In this document: in pieces, positions 1 to 7,862 of the stretch
How the letters are laid out: the number at the start of each line of letters is the position of its first letter
How positions within the stretch are numbered: the first letter of the stretch is position 1
Source of the DNA: Indioceanicola sp046045995
GTDB taxonomy: Bacteria; Pseudomonadota; Alphaproteobacteria; Azospirillales; Azospirillaceae
Direction of reading: 5' to 3'
Assembly (NCBI GenBank): GCA_046045995.1
Contig: JBJOKR010000128.1
Span: forward strand, 1 to 14,473
Length of the DNA stretch: 14,473 nucleotides
Program-made: the position numbers and the translations under genes
Notes under the pieces: model-generated
Told to the model about the DNA's origin: nothing
Database searches by the model: none
Seen by the model: only the letters and a program-made list of their open reading frames with translations

Positions 1-1410
1 GGCAGCGACCTGGGTCGTCGTCAGGGCGTTGATCTGGTCGGAACCGAGAGCCCGGATCTGGGTGGTGGTCAGCACCGCGAGGTCGGTCGTCTCCAGGCTG
101 GCCACCTGCGTGGTGGTCAGGGCGGCGATCTGGGTCGTGGTCAAGGTCCGCAGTTCGGCCGAGCCGATGGCGGCGAGGTCGGTCGTCTCCAGGGCCTGGA
201 TCTGATCGGTGGTGAAGCCGGCCAGCTGGGTGCTCTGCAAGGCAGCAACCTGGGTGGTCGTCAGCGCCTCGATGTCGGAGGTCTCCAGCGCCCGCACCTG
301 GGTGGAGGTCAGAGCCCGGACCTGGCTGGTTTCAAGAGAGGCCGCCTGGGTGGAGGTCAGGGCCACCACCTGGGCCGTGGTCAGGCCACGCACCTGGGTG
401 GTGGTCAGGGCCGCCAGGTCCGTCGTCTCGATCGCCGCGACCGTATCGGTCGTCAGGGCCGTGATCTGGGTGGAGGTCAGGGACCGGATCTGGGTCGTGT
501 CCAGGGCGACGATGTCGGTCGTGTCCAGCAGCGCGATCTGGCCGGTGGTCAGGTTGGCAAGCTGGCTGGTGGCCAAGCCTGCGATCTGGGTCGTCGTCAG
601 CGCATTGACCTGATCGGAGCCGAGCACCCGGATCTGGGTGGTGGTCAGCACCGCGAGGTCGGTCGTCTCCAGGCTTCCCACCTGCGTGGTGGTCAGGGCA
701 GCCACCTGGGCGGTGGTCAAGGTCCGCAGTTCGGCCGAGCCGATGGCGGCGAGGTCGGTCGTCTCCAGGGCCTGGATCTGATCGGTGCCGAAGCCGGCGA
801 GCTGGGTGCTCTGCAGGGCGGCGGCCTGGGTCGAGGTCAGCGCCTCGATATCCGTCGTGTCCAGCGCCCGGATCTGGCTGGAAGCCAAAGCCCGGATCTG
901 GGTGGTTGTCAGCGCCTCAGCCTGGGTGGAGGTCAGGGCGGCAACCTGGGTGGTGTTCAGGGCGCGGACCTGGGCAGTGCCCAGGGCGACCAGATCAGTG
1001 GTCTCGAACGCGGCGATCTGATCGGAGGTGAGACCGACGATCTGGGAGCTGACGAGCGCCGTCGCCTGGGTGCTGGTCAGCGCGACGATGTCTTCGGTGC
1101 CGAAAGCCTGGATCTGCGACGAAAGCAACGCCCCCACCTGCCCGGTGGTGAGAGCGGCGACCTGCGTCGTGTCCAGGGCTTCGACCGCGGAGGTCGTGAG
1201 CGCCCGGACTTGGGTGGTGGTGAAGCCGTTGAGGGCTTCCGTCGTGAGACCTGAAATCTGGGTCGATTCCAGTGCCCGGACCTGTGTGGTCGACAGGACC
1301 CTCACTTGGGTCGACTGCAAGGCCGTGGCCTGCGTCGACGATAGCGCCTGGATGTCGGCGGTGGAGAATGCCGCGATGGCAGCAGTGCTGATGCCTTGGA
1401 TCTGGGTGGT
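1..1410 (-). repeat. 24-bp tandem repeat array with a 576-bp higher-order period
   Basis: The DNA encoding the octapeptides repeats every 24 bases. On top of this, 595-858 matches 19-282 at an offset of 576 bases (24 units) with few differences, which points to segmental duplication inside the gene. Unit length never breaks over the 59 units, so no indel has disturbed the phase. Confidence 0.9.
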
Positions 1411-1434
1411 ATTGAGTGAGGATACGATCGACAT
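1..1434 (-). CDS. Thr-rich octapeptide-repeat protein, N-terminal part (runs off left edge)
   Basis: This frame is open for 478 codons from ATG 1434 to the window edge, and the C-terminus lies outside. Seen: apart from the first few residues, the protein is contiguous 8-residue repeats, about 59 in the window, with consensus T-[TS]-x-Q-[IV]-x-A-L. Position 3 is often T, and D or E may replace Q at position 4. Repeats 25-35 recur almost exactly as repeats 49-59, giving a 192-residue super-repeat. GGAG sits 8 bases before the ATG and fixes the start. No signal peptide, membrane segment or Cys is visible. Known: large repetitive surface or RTX-like proteins are often exported by type I systems using a C-terminal signal, and a type I exporter operon starts divergently next door. 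Inferred: a secreted or surface adhesin-like substrate of that exporter. The T-x-x-Q pattern resembles a helix N-cap box, so a solenoid of short helical turns is possible, but the fold is not established. Open frame and repeats are certain; the function is not. Confidence 0.85.
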   Translation of the reverse strand, partial: MSIVSSLNTTQIQGISTAAIAAFSTADIQALSSTQATALQSTQVRVLSTTQVRALESTQISGLTTEALNGFTTTQVRALTTSAVEALDTTQVAALTTGQVGALLSSQIQAFGTEDIVALTSTQATALVSSQIVGLTSDQIAAFETTDLVALGTAQVRALNTTQVAALTSTQAEALTTTQIRALASSQIRALDTTDIEALTSTQAAALQSTQLAGFGTDQIQALETTDLAAIGSAELRTLTTAQVAALTTTQVGSLETTDLAVLTTTQIRVLGSDQVNALTTTQIAGLATSQLANLTTGQIALLDTTDIVALDTTQIRSLTSTQITALTTDTVAAIETTDLAALTTTQVRGLTTAQVVALTSTQAASLETSQVRALTSTQVRALETSDIEALTTTQVAALQSTQLAGFTTDQIQALETTDLAAIGSAELRTLTTTQIAALTTTQVASLETTDLAVLTTTQIRALGSDQINALTTTQVAA

Positions 1435-1499
1435 GGTCGTGGCTCCGGGCAGCGGGGGTTGCGGAAGCCACGGACGGCACCGACAACCCGATAGATGAT

Positions 1500-1524
1500 A
1501 GGTAGTCTCGCAATGAGACTGCCT
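1500..1524 (-). promoter_or_regulatory. Leader hairpin 1 of the repeat-protein gene
   Basis: AGTCTC (1504-1509) and GAGACT (1515-1520) are perfect inverted arms around the loop GCAAT. Pairing extends outward to about 10 base pairs (1500-1524) with one G-T. No T-run follows, so it is not a simple terminator. It lies between the candidate promoter and the start at 1434, so it would be in the leader RNA, or it may be an operator. The structure is seen; the role is inferred. Confidence 0.5.
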
Positions 1525-1563
1525 GCCCGGAACCTATGCGCCTTCCGCCTCTATGGACCACAC

Positions 1564-1580
1564 CCCACAAACCATGTGGG
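1564..1580 (-). promoter_or_regulatory. Leader hairpin 2 of the repeat-protein gene
   Basis: CCCACA (1564-1569) and TGTGGG (1575-1580) form a perfect 6-bp inverted repeat around a 5-base loop. The loop length equals that of the hairpin at 1500-1524, 40 bases away. Either an RNA leader element or a protein-binding site. Confidence 0.4.
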
Positions 1581-1649
1581 ATACCAGGAAGACTACCGTA
1601 CTGCGATCCATTTAGGACGAAAACGCACCAGTTTTTGGGCTCAGGATGG

Positions 1650-1679
1650 AAGCTACTACCCATATCGAAGGAGTGTCAA
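1650..1679 (-). promoter_or_regulatory. Candidate sigma70-type promoter for the repeat-protein gene
   Basis: Read on the minus strand, a perfect TTGACA (1679-1674) is followed after 18 bases by TAGCTT (1655-1650), which keeps the first T, the A and the last T of a -10 box. Transcription would start near 1643, giving a leader of about 200 bases that includes both hairpins. Confidence 0.4.
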
Positions 1680-1896
1680 GCCGGATTTATCTTTTCTTAA
1701 GCGCCGAATGGGGATTCAAAAAACAAGCCGCATCCTCTATCGATTAACTCTACCGGTGTAGTCCTGGCGGGTGAACCGGAAGCTGCGCCTGCGAACCCCC
1801 GGAACGACGCCGATCTGCCGCGAAAGGACAGGTCGGTCCGGTCCGGAACCCGTACCGGCCGGCGCCCGTCCCCGCCACCATAGACGGATATCGAGC

Positions 1897-4032
1897 GTGT
1901 CACCCCATCTGTCCGCCGCACGGTGCCTGTTCCTAGTCGCCCACCATCACGGTCTCCAGCTTTCGGCGGACGAGTTGCCGCTGGCGGAAACGGCGGATAT
2001 CCGCACGGCGATGCTGGCGGCGATGCGCAAGGTCAGCCTGAAGGGTCGGGTGATGAACCGGGCCGGCTGGGACAAGCTGGCCGGGCTGGGCACCGCCTAT
2101 CCGGCCATGGCGATTCGCCGGGACGGGGGCTGGGTCATCGTCGCCCAGGTCATCACCATGCCGGACGGAAGTTGCCATGCGGCGGTGCTGGACCCGGCGT
2201 TAGAGCATGAAGGCCTGAAGCTGGTCACCCGGGCGGATTTCGAGGCCGTCTGGGACGGTACCCTGGTGGTCTGCCGCCGGTTTTATGCCCTGACGGATGA
2301 GAATCAGCCCTTCGGCCTGCGCTGGTTCTTCCCGGAGATCCTGCGTCATGCCAGCTATTTCCGGGGGGTGGCCCTGGCGGCGGTGCTGTCCAACGTGATC
2401 GGGCTGTGCCTGCCGCTGTTGTTCCAAGTGCTGATCGACAAGGTGATCACGCACAGGAGCTATCAAACTCTGTTCGTCGTCGTCGGCATCTACATCATGT
2501 TGAGCCTGTTCGACGCGTTCTTCAGCTATGTCCGGCAGCGTCTGATGCTGCTGGCCAGCAACAAGATCGATGCCAAGCTGACATCGCGCACCTTCAGCCA
2601 CCTGCTGAGCCTGCCACTGCATTTCTTCGAGCAGAATGCCGCCGGTGTCCTGGTCCGGCACATGCAACAGACGGAAAGCCTGCGCCATTTCCTGACCGGC
2701 CGTCTGTTCCAGACCCTGCTGGATGCGGCGACGCTGCCGATCCTCCTGGTGCTGCTGGTGTTCTACAGCAGCACGCTGACCCTGATCGTACTGGCCTTTT
2801 CCGCCGCGATCGCGGCCGTTATCGGCGGCATGGTGCCGATCTACCGACGGGAACTGGACCAGCTGTACCAGGCGGAAGGGGCGCGCCAAGCCCATCTGGT
2901 CGAGTCGATCCACGGCATGCGGGCGGTGAAATCCTTGGTGCTGGAGCCGCTGCGCCAGAAATCCTGGGACAACAAGGTGGCCCAGGCCGTCCGCGGCCAT
3001 GCCTCCGTCGGGCGCATCGGCGCCATCGGCAGCGTCGCCACCTCCACCCTGGAAAAGGTGATGCAGATCACCGTCCTGGCCGTGGGCGCCACCCTGGCCT
3101 TCAACGGCACCCTCAGCCTGGGCGCGCTGGTCGCCTTCATGATGCTATCGAATCGGGTGACCGGGCCGCTGGTCCAGATCGTCGCCCTGATCAACGAGTA
3201 CCAGCAGGCCGCCCTGTCGGTGAAGATGCTGGGCAATGTCATGAACGCGGAGCCGGAGCGTGGGTCCGGCCTTCGCCATGCCAAACCCCCCATCAGCGGC
3301 GCCATGACCTTCGATGAGGTGACGTTCCGCTACCCCGGTGCGTCCATGCCGGCCCTGGACCGGGTCAGCTTCGAGGTCAAGCCGGGGGAGGTGATCGGCA
3401 TCGTCGGCCGGTCCGGGTCGGGCAAGACCACGGTCACACGGCTGGTCCAGGCGATCCACACGCCCCAGTCCGGCCTGATCCGCCTGGACGGGGTGGACAT
3501 CCGGCATATCGACCTGCGCCATCTGCGCCGCAGCATCGGCGTCGTCCTGCAGGAGAACCTGCTGTTCCGGGGCACCATCCGCGACAACATCGCCGCCGCC
3601 CGCCCCGATGCGCAGCTTCATGAGATCCTGGAGGCGGCGCGCATGGCCGGGGCGGATGAGTTCATCGACCGGCTGCCCCTGTCCTATGATACCTTCGTGG
3701 AGGAGAACGCCTCCAACTTCTCCGGCGGACAGCGCCAGCGCATCGCCATCGCCCGCGCCCTGCTGCTGCGCCCGCAGCTTCTGATCTTCGATGAAGCGAC
3801 GAGTGCGCTGGACCCGGAGAGCGAGGCGATCGTGCAGCGGAACCTGTCCTCTATCGCCAAGGGGCGCACGGTGCTGATCGTGTCGCACCGGCTCTCCTCC
3901 CTGACAAAATCGGACCGCATCCTCGTGCTGGAGCATGGCAAGGTCGTCGACTGCGCCCCCCATGAGGTTCTGCTGGACCGCTGCGACATCTACCGCCACC
4001 TTTGGCAAACCCAGACCCAGCACGTGCAATGA
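1897..4032 (+). CDS. Type I secretion ABC transporter (HlyB/PrtD-like permease-ATPase) with inactive C39-like domain
   Basis: Inner-membrane exporter that would drive one-step ATP-dependent secretion of an unfolded substrate through a HlyD/TolC channel. Seen, numbered from GTG 1897 (711 aa, close to E. coli HlyB at 707): an N-terminal peptidase-C39-like domain (about 1-130) with Ser6 where the catalytic Cys should be and Trp79 at the catalytic His; a membrane domain (about 155-440); and a C-terminal ATPase with Walker A GRSGSGKT (504-511), signature FSGGQ (608-612), Walker B LLIFDE (D632, E633) and H-loop His664. The frame is open back to GTG 1771, but the extra 42 residues are Arg/Pro-rich and unlike the family, while GTG 1897 has GGA 8 bases upstream. 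Known: a dead C39 domain is typical of RTX-type exporters, where it binds substrate rather than cutting a leader. The stop overlaps the adaptor start (ATGA). No TolC-like gene is in the window. Confidence 0.92.
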   Translation: MSPHLSAARCLFLVAHHHGLQLSADELPLAETADIRTAMLAAMRKVSLKGRVMNRAGWDKLAGLGTAYPAMAIRRDGGWVIVAQVITMPDGSCHAAVLDPALEHEGLKLVTRADFEAVWDGTLVVCRRFYALTDENQPFGLRWFFPEILRHASYFRGVALAAVLSNVIGLCLPLLFQVLIDKVITHRSYQTLFVVVGIYIMLSLFDAFFSYVRQRLMLLASNKIDAKLTSRTFSHLLSLPLHFFEQNAAGVLVRHMQQTESLRHFLTGRLFQTLLDAATLPILLVLLVFYSSTLTLIVLAFSAAIAAVIGGMVPIYRRELDQLYQAEGARQAHLVESIHGMRAVKSLVLEPLRQKSWDNKVAQAVRGHASVGRIGAIGSVATSTLEKVMQITVLAVGATLAFNGTLSLGALVAFMMLSNRVTGPLVQIVALINEYQQAALSVKMLGNVMNAEPERGSGLRHAKPPISGAMTFDEVTFRYPGASMPALDRVSFEVKPGEVIGIVGRSGSGKTTVTRLVQAIHTPQSGLIRLDGVDIRHIDLRHLRRSIGVVLQENLLFRGTIRDNIAAARPDAQLHEILEAARMAGADEFIDRLPLSYDTFVEENASNFSGGQRQRIAIARALLLRPQLLIFDEATSALDPESEAIVQRNLSSIAKGRTVLIVSHRLSSLTKSDRILVLEHGKVVDCAPHEVLLDRCDIYRHLWQTQTQHVQ

Positions 4033-5453
4033 GCCTTCTCGACCGCATCCTTGGACGATCCGGCACCCGGCCCGCACAGGCTGCGGTGAAACCGCCCGAC
4101 GTTGTTCCGGAGGCCCTGGACTTCCAGGATGAGCTGGACATCGTCATCGCCGAACCGGCACCACGGTTCGTCGGCACCCCCCATCTGGTCGCTGCCGGCA
4201 TGCTGGTGGCCCTTGTCATCTTCGCCGGCTTCGCCGAAACGGATGTGGTGGTGGTCGGGGATGGGCGCATAGCCACCGATTCGCCCCCCATCGTGATCCA
4301 GCCGATCGAACGCTCGGTCCTGCGGGAGATCAAGGTCAGGCCGGGCGATGTGGTCAGGGTGGGCCAGGTTCTGGCCACCCTGGACCCCACCTTCACCGAT
4401 GCCGACCGCGACGCGCTGTCCGCCCGGGAGCGATCGCTGGCGGCCGAACTGCGCCGGCTGGATCGGGAGATCGCGGGCCTGCCCGTCCCGCCGGAGGAGG
4501 AGGTGAGCGCCGATCCCGATACACGGCTGCAGGCAACCCTGCATGCCCAGCGGATCGGCCAGTACACAACGACCCTGTCCGCCTTCGATGCGGATATCGC
4601 CGCGATCCAGGCGGCCATCCGCACAGCCGAGGATGACCGGGCCAGCCTGACCGACCAGTTGACCGTCTCGCGGGATGTGGAGCGGCTGCGCCAGGAACTG
4701 TTCGACGCGCAGACGGGATCGCGCCTGCTGCTGCTGGATGCGCGGTCGGCCCGGCTGCGGACGGAACGGGAACTGCAGTCCGTGATCAACCGGTTGGCCG
4801 AGCTGGGGCACCAGCTCAATTCCCGCCAGGCGGAGCGCCAAAGCTTCATGGGCGACTGGCGGCGCCAGTTGCTGGAGGATCTGGTGCGCGTCCGGGCGGA
4901 GGCGTCTGGCACCGTCGAGGCGCTGGCCAAAGCGTCCCGCCTGTCCGATTTGATCGACCTGACGGCGCCGCGCGACGGGGTGGTGGTGGACGTGGCCCGC
5001 CGCTCGTCCGGATCGGTCCTCCGGGAAGCGGAATCGCTGATCGTGCTGGTACCGCTGGACGTACCGCTGATCGCGGAGATCAATCTGGCTTCCGCCGATG
5101 TGGGCTTCACCAAGCCAGGGGATGAGGTGGCGATCAAGATCGACGCCTTCCCGTTCCAGAGATTCGGGCTGTTGCGGGGCCGGTTGCGGTCGATCAGCCA
5201 GGAATCATTCTCCGCCACGGCCAGCGCCGATCTTGCCTCGGGCAACGCGCCGCCGCCGCCGAATGCGCGCGGGGCAGTGCATCGGGCCCAGGTCGAGCTG
5301 CTGACGATAGAGTTGGACCGCCGCCCGGTTCCGACCCCCATCACCCCCGGTATGACCGTGCGGGCGGAGATCAAGGTGGGGCAGCGCAGCGTCCTGTCCT
5401 ACTTCCTATTCCCCCTCACCCGCGGGCTCCAGGAAGCCCTGCGCGAACCCTGA
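4029..5453 (+). CDS. HlyD-family type I secretion membrane-fusion (periplasmic adaptor) protein
   Basis: Periplasmic adaptor joining the ABC exporter to an outer-membrane channel. Seen: 474 aa from ATG 4029, close to HlyD (478). There is a cytoplasmic N-terminus of about 50 residues, one membrane helix (about 53-70), then a first lipoyl-like half around 97-120 with the PGDVVRVGQVLATLDP signature. A long Glu/Arg/Leu/Gln-rich coiled-coil hairpin follows, then the second half (LTAPRDGVVVDVA) and a beta-barrel domain ending in the typical EALREP tail. The ATG overlaps the transporter stop as ATGA, so translation is coupled. An in-frame TTG at 4002 lies inside the transporter's end and is less likely. 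Confidence 0.92.
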   Translation: MSLLDRILGRSGTRPAQAAVKPPDVVPEALDFQDELDIVIAEPAPRFVGTPHLVAAGMLVALVIFAGFAETDVVVVGDGRIATDSPPIVIQPIERSVLREIKVRPGDVVRVGQVLATLDPTFTDADRDALSARERSLAAELRRLDREIAGLPVPPEEEVSADPDTRLQATLHAQRIGQYTTTLSAFDADIAAIQAAIRTAEDDRASLTDQLTVSRDVERLRQELFDAQTGSRLLLLDARSARLRTERELQSVINRLAELGHQLNSRQAERQSFMGDWRRQLLEDLVRVRAEASGTVEALAKASRLSDLIDLTAPRDGVVVDVARRSSGSVLREAESLIVLVPLDVPLIAEINLASADVGFTKPGDEVAIKIDAFPFQRFGLLRGRLRSISQESFSATASADLASGNAPPPPNARGAVHRAQVELLTIELDRRPVPTPITPGMTVRAEIKVGQRSVLSYFLFPLTRGLQEALREP

Positions 5454-5466
5454 ACGGGAGATGACG

Positions 5467-6165
5467 ATGGTCCGGGTCCGGATGGTGAGCGCCTCACGGG
5501 CGACGGCGGACAGTTTCGAGACGGAAACCCTTCTGGGTCGGGCGGTGGGCCGCTGGCGTGAGCGCTATCCGATCGAGCTGTCGCTGTATGTGGAGAACAC
5601 GGTCGGCCTGCCCATCCTGTACAATCAGGAGATCGACCGCGCCGTGGCGGAAGGGGATGACGATCTGATCCTGGCCTTCCTGCACGATGATGTGGCGCTG
5701 CTGGATTTCTTCTGGCCGGAGACGCTGGCCACCTGGTGCCGGACCTTCGACATCGTCGGCCTGGCGGGCAATGTGCGCCGCACCCCCTATCAGCCCACCT
5801 GGGGTCATATCCGCACGGCCGAGGCGATCGGCGGCGACCTGCCGGAGAATCTCTGCGGAGCGGTCGCCCATGGCGCCACCTTCCCCACCCAGATCGGCTA
5901 TTACGGGGAGCCAGGGCGGGAGTGCAAGCTGATGGACGGGCTGTTCCTGGCGGCCCGGGCCGGGATGTTCCGGCAATCGGGCCTACGTTTCGATCCGACC
6001 TTCGCCTTCCATTTCTATGACATGGACCTGTGCCGGCAGGCGGAAATCGCAGGGGTGCGCATGGGTGTCGCCCCGATCCCCGCCCTTCACGCCAGCGGCG
6101 GCAGCTACCAGGGCACAGCCTGGCTGAATGCCTATAACGACTACATCGCGAAATGGGGGAGCTGA
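5467..6165 (+). CDS. GT2-like glycosyltransferase (resembles Pfam Glyco_tranf_2_5)
   Basis: Probable cytoplasmic GT-A glycosyltransferase; sugar donor and acceptor are unknown. Seen, numbered from ATG 5467 (232 aa): FLHDDV with the acidic pair D74-D75 in the place of the metal-binding DxD motif, GLAGN after it, MDGLFLAARAG, then FHFYDMDLC (181-189) and a late His208 followed by ASGG. This order of motifs is how I recognise the family. The start is ATG 5467, because GGGAG (5456-5460) runs straight into an earlier ATG at 5461 but sits 6 bases before 5467. It follows the HlyD gene by 13 bases and precedes the methyltransferase by 5, so it belongs to the secretion operon. Inferred: it modifies either the exported Thr-rich repeat protein or the nearby flagellin. 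The protein is short, with no membrane segment. Confidence 0.75.
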   Translation: MVRVRMVSASRATADSFETETLLGRAVGRWRERYPIELSLYVENTVGLPILYNQEIDRAVAEGDDDLILAFLHDDVALLDFFWPETLATWCRTFDIVGLAGNVRRTPYQPTWGHIRTAEAIGGDLPENLCGAVAHGATFPTQIGYYGEPGRECKLMDGLFLAARAGMFRQSGLRFDPTFAFHFYDMDLCRQAEIAGVRMGVAPIPALHASGGSYQGTAWLNAYNDYIAKWGS

Positions 6166-6170
6166 GGGCC

Positions 6171-6845
6171 ATGCAGCAGACACCGATGCATCATGACGTG
6201 AACCGCGACCTGCTGGCAGCCATCCCGCCCGGCCTGTCCCGGCTGGTGGAGGTGGGGTGCAGTTCCGGGGCCATGGCCGCCGCCTACCGTGCCGCCAACC
6301 CGGGCGCCCATTATGTGGGTGTGGAAATCGATGCGGACTATGCCGCCACCGCCGCCCCCCAGTGCAGTGAGACGCTGGTGGGCGATGTGGAACGGATGGA
6401 CCTGGGCGCCACCCCGGCCTTCCAGGGGGCGCAGGCCTGGATCTTCGGCGATGTGCTGGAGCATCTGCGTGACCCTTGGGATGTGCTGACCCGCATCCGC
6501 AAGGTGCTGCCCGCCGATGGCTGTGTCGTCGCCTGCATCCCCAACGCCCAGAACTGGAGCGTGCAGATGATGCTGGCGGTGGGGCAGTTCCGCTACGCCG
6601 ATTCCGGCCTGCTGGACCGCACCCATCTGCGCTGGTTCACCCGCACCACCATGGTGGAGATGTTCGCCGCCACCGGATATCAGGTGGACCATGCGGTGGC
6701 CCGCATCCCCGGCCAGCCGATGCCGGACCACATGCGCACCGCCATCACCGCCGTGGCCCAGGGCTGCGGCCTGGATGCCCAGACGGCGATCAATGATTCC
6801 CTGCCCATCCAGTATGTGATGCGGGCCCGGCCCATCGGCGCCTGA
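6171..6845 (+). CDS. Class I SAM-dependent methyltransferase
   Basis: Soluble methyltransferase of 224 aa from ATG 6171. Seen: SAM motif I EVGCSSG (27-33), the acidic ribose-binding end of strand 2 in VGVEID (E52, D54), then FGDVLEHLRDPW (D94, E97, H98), typical of Methyltransf_11/23-like enzymes, and RTHLRWFT further on, often seen in sugar or lipid O-methyltransferases. GGGGGAG 9 bases upstream supports 6171; an in-frame ATG at 6153 overlaps the glycosyltransferase and lacks a good site. It is the last gene of the secretion operon, followed by a terminator at 6886-6920. Inferred: it may methylate the sugar added by the neighbouring glycosyltransferase or a side chain of the same target. The substrate cannot be read from the sequence. 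Confidence 0.82.
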   Translation: MQQTPMHHDVNRDLLAAIPPGLSRLVEVGCSSGAMAAAYRAANPGAHYVGVEIDADYAATAAPQCSETLVGDVERMDLGATPAFQGAQAWIFGDVLEHLRDPWDVLTRIRKVLPADGCVVACIPNAQNWSVQMMLAVGQFRYADSGLLDRTHLRWFTRTTMVEMFAATGYQVDHAVARIPGQPMPDHMRTAITAVAQGCGLDAQTAINDSLPIQYVMRARPIGA

Positions 6846-6885
6846 CCCGCCCCGCACCTGACCTGACGGGACCTTGATACGGCGA

Positions 6886-6920
6886 AAGGGGCCGCCCGGT
6901 GGGACGGCCCCTTCCTTTTT
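6886..6920 (+). terminator. Rho-independent terminator after the secretion operon
   Basis: Perfect 9-bp stem: AAGGGGCCG (6886-6894) pairs with CGGCCCCTT (6905-6913) around a 10-base loop, followed by a T-rich run to 6920. It lies between two converging genes. On the minus strand only three T follow the stem, so it would stop flagellin transcripts less well. Confidence 0.8.
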
Positions 6921-6949
6921 GCCCGTCGGGCGATACCGGCGGCGGGCGG

Positions 6950-7801
6950 TCAGCGGAACAGTGCCAGGATGTTCTGCGGGGCACCGTTGGCGATGGACAG
7001 CGCCTGGATGCCCAACTGTTGCTGAACCTGCAAGGCCTGAAGCCGGGCCGATTCCTCATTGAGGTTGGCATCCACCAGGGTGCCGATGCCCTGGTTCAGG
7101 CTGTCCACCAGCTTGCTGGTGAAATCGGCCTGGAGTTCCAGGCGCTTGCCCACGTTACCGAACTCCGCCGCGGCACTGATGGTGATATCCATCTGCGCCT
7201 CCAGCGCCAGCAGCTGGGTTTGGGCATCCGCCGCCCGGGCGGAGCCGTCGGCACCGGCGGTGATCGCCGCGTCCAGGCCGGCGACGAAGGTCTGCACCGC
7301 GGTCATGTCCACACCGGTGACGGTATCGGTCACGGCGGAAATGGTGGAACCGGAGCGGTTGATGGACACCGTCAGCACGCGGGCATTGGTGTTGTTCAGC
7401 AGGTTCTCACCATTGTAGCTGGCGGCATCGATCGTATTCTGGATCTGGGCCGACAGGCTGTTCAGCTCATCCCCGATCTTCGCATGATCGACGGAGGCCG
7501 AGGTGGCGAGGGAGAGCTGGTTCTTCACCTCGCTCAGCAGTTTCTGGATGTTCTCCGACCCGACGCGGGCGGTCTGGACCGTGGCGGCGTTGATGTTGAT
7601 GTTCTCGTTCAGCGCCTTCAGGGCGGAAACGTCGGACTTCATGGTGGTGGCGATCGCCCAGTAGGACGAATTGTCCTTGGCGGTCCCCACCTTCATGCCG
7701 GTGGAGATGCGATCCTGGACGACGGCCAGATCCTTGGACGTGCGGTTCAGGGTCTGCAGCGCCACCATCGCGCCGACATTGGTCAGAATGGACGTGGTCA
7801 T
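6950..7801 (-). CDS. Flagellin, short form
   Basis: Filament subunit exported by the flagellar type III apparatus. Seen: 283 aa with the conserved N-terminal D0/D1 region (ILTNVGAMVALQTLNRTSKD, then DRISTGMKVGTAKDNSSYW) and a conserved C-terminal D1/D0 region ending in NILALFR. The middle (about 135-195) is short, so there is no large variable outer domain. This size and pattern are usual in alphaproteobacteria. AAGGA lies 7 bases before the ATG at 7801. The gene converges on the secretion operon and is alone: no FlaF, FlbT or FliD gene is adjacent. Thr/Ser in the middle could accept glycans from the enzyme encoded at 5467-6165, but no sequence feature proves this. Confidence 0.95.
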   Translation of the reverse strand: MTTSILTNVGAMVALQTLNRTSKDLAVVQDRISTGMKVGTAKDNSSYWAIATTMKSDVSALKALNENININAATVQTARVGSENIQKLLSEVKNQLSLATSASVDHAKIGDELNSLSAQIQNTIDAASYNGENLLNNTNARVLTVSINRSGSTISAVTDTVTGVDMTAVQTFVAGLDAAITAGADGSARAADAQTQLLALEAQMDITISAAAEFGNVGKRLELQADFTSKLVDSLNQGIGTLVDANLNEESARLQALQVQQQLGIQALSIANGAPQNILALFR

Positions 7802-7862
7802 CGATGTCTTCCTTCGTGGATGGGTTCGTCGAAGCGCCTTCTGACGCCGCCGCCCGCCTGGT

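Larger units (their letters stand above)
1435..1896. other. Divergent intergenic region between repeat-protein gene and type I secretion operon
   Basis: About 460 bases, more AT-rich than its surroundings between roughly 1590 and 1760. It holds a candidate minus-strand promoter and two hairpins, listed separately. For the plus-strand operon a weak pair TTCAAA (1715-1720), 17 bases, TATCGA (1738-1743) is the best I find, and it is poor. The transporter frame is open back to GTG 1771, but the 42 codons from 1771 to 1896 encode an Arg/Pro-rich stretch unlike the family. Other short open frames here look like chance. Confidence 0.5.

Noticed and set aside
209..1498. Plus-strand open frames rich in Trp/Val/Arg/Ser over the left end
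   Set aside because: They are antisense shadows of the 24-bp repeats. The minus-strand frame is open for 478 codons with a clean octapeptide pattern and a ribosome site.
995..1663. Minus-strand 222-codon frame overlapping the repeat gene
   Set aside because: It is a different frame from the repeat protein, His/Arg/Gly-rich without repeats, and loses to the phase-perfect octapeptide frame.
1495..1761. Plus-strand 88-codon frame in the divergent intergenic region
   Set aside because: No ribosome site, no family resemblance, and it crosses the hairpins and candidate promoter.
3851..5374. 507-codon minus-strand frame opposite the exporter and adaptor genes
   Set aside because: Ser/Arg-rich antisense frame typical of GC-rich DNA. 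The plus-strand genes carry clear ABC and HlyD motifs.
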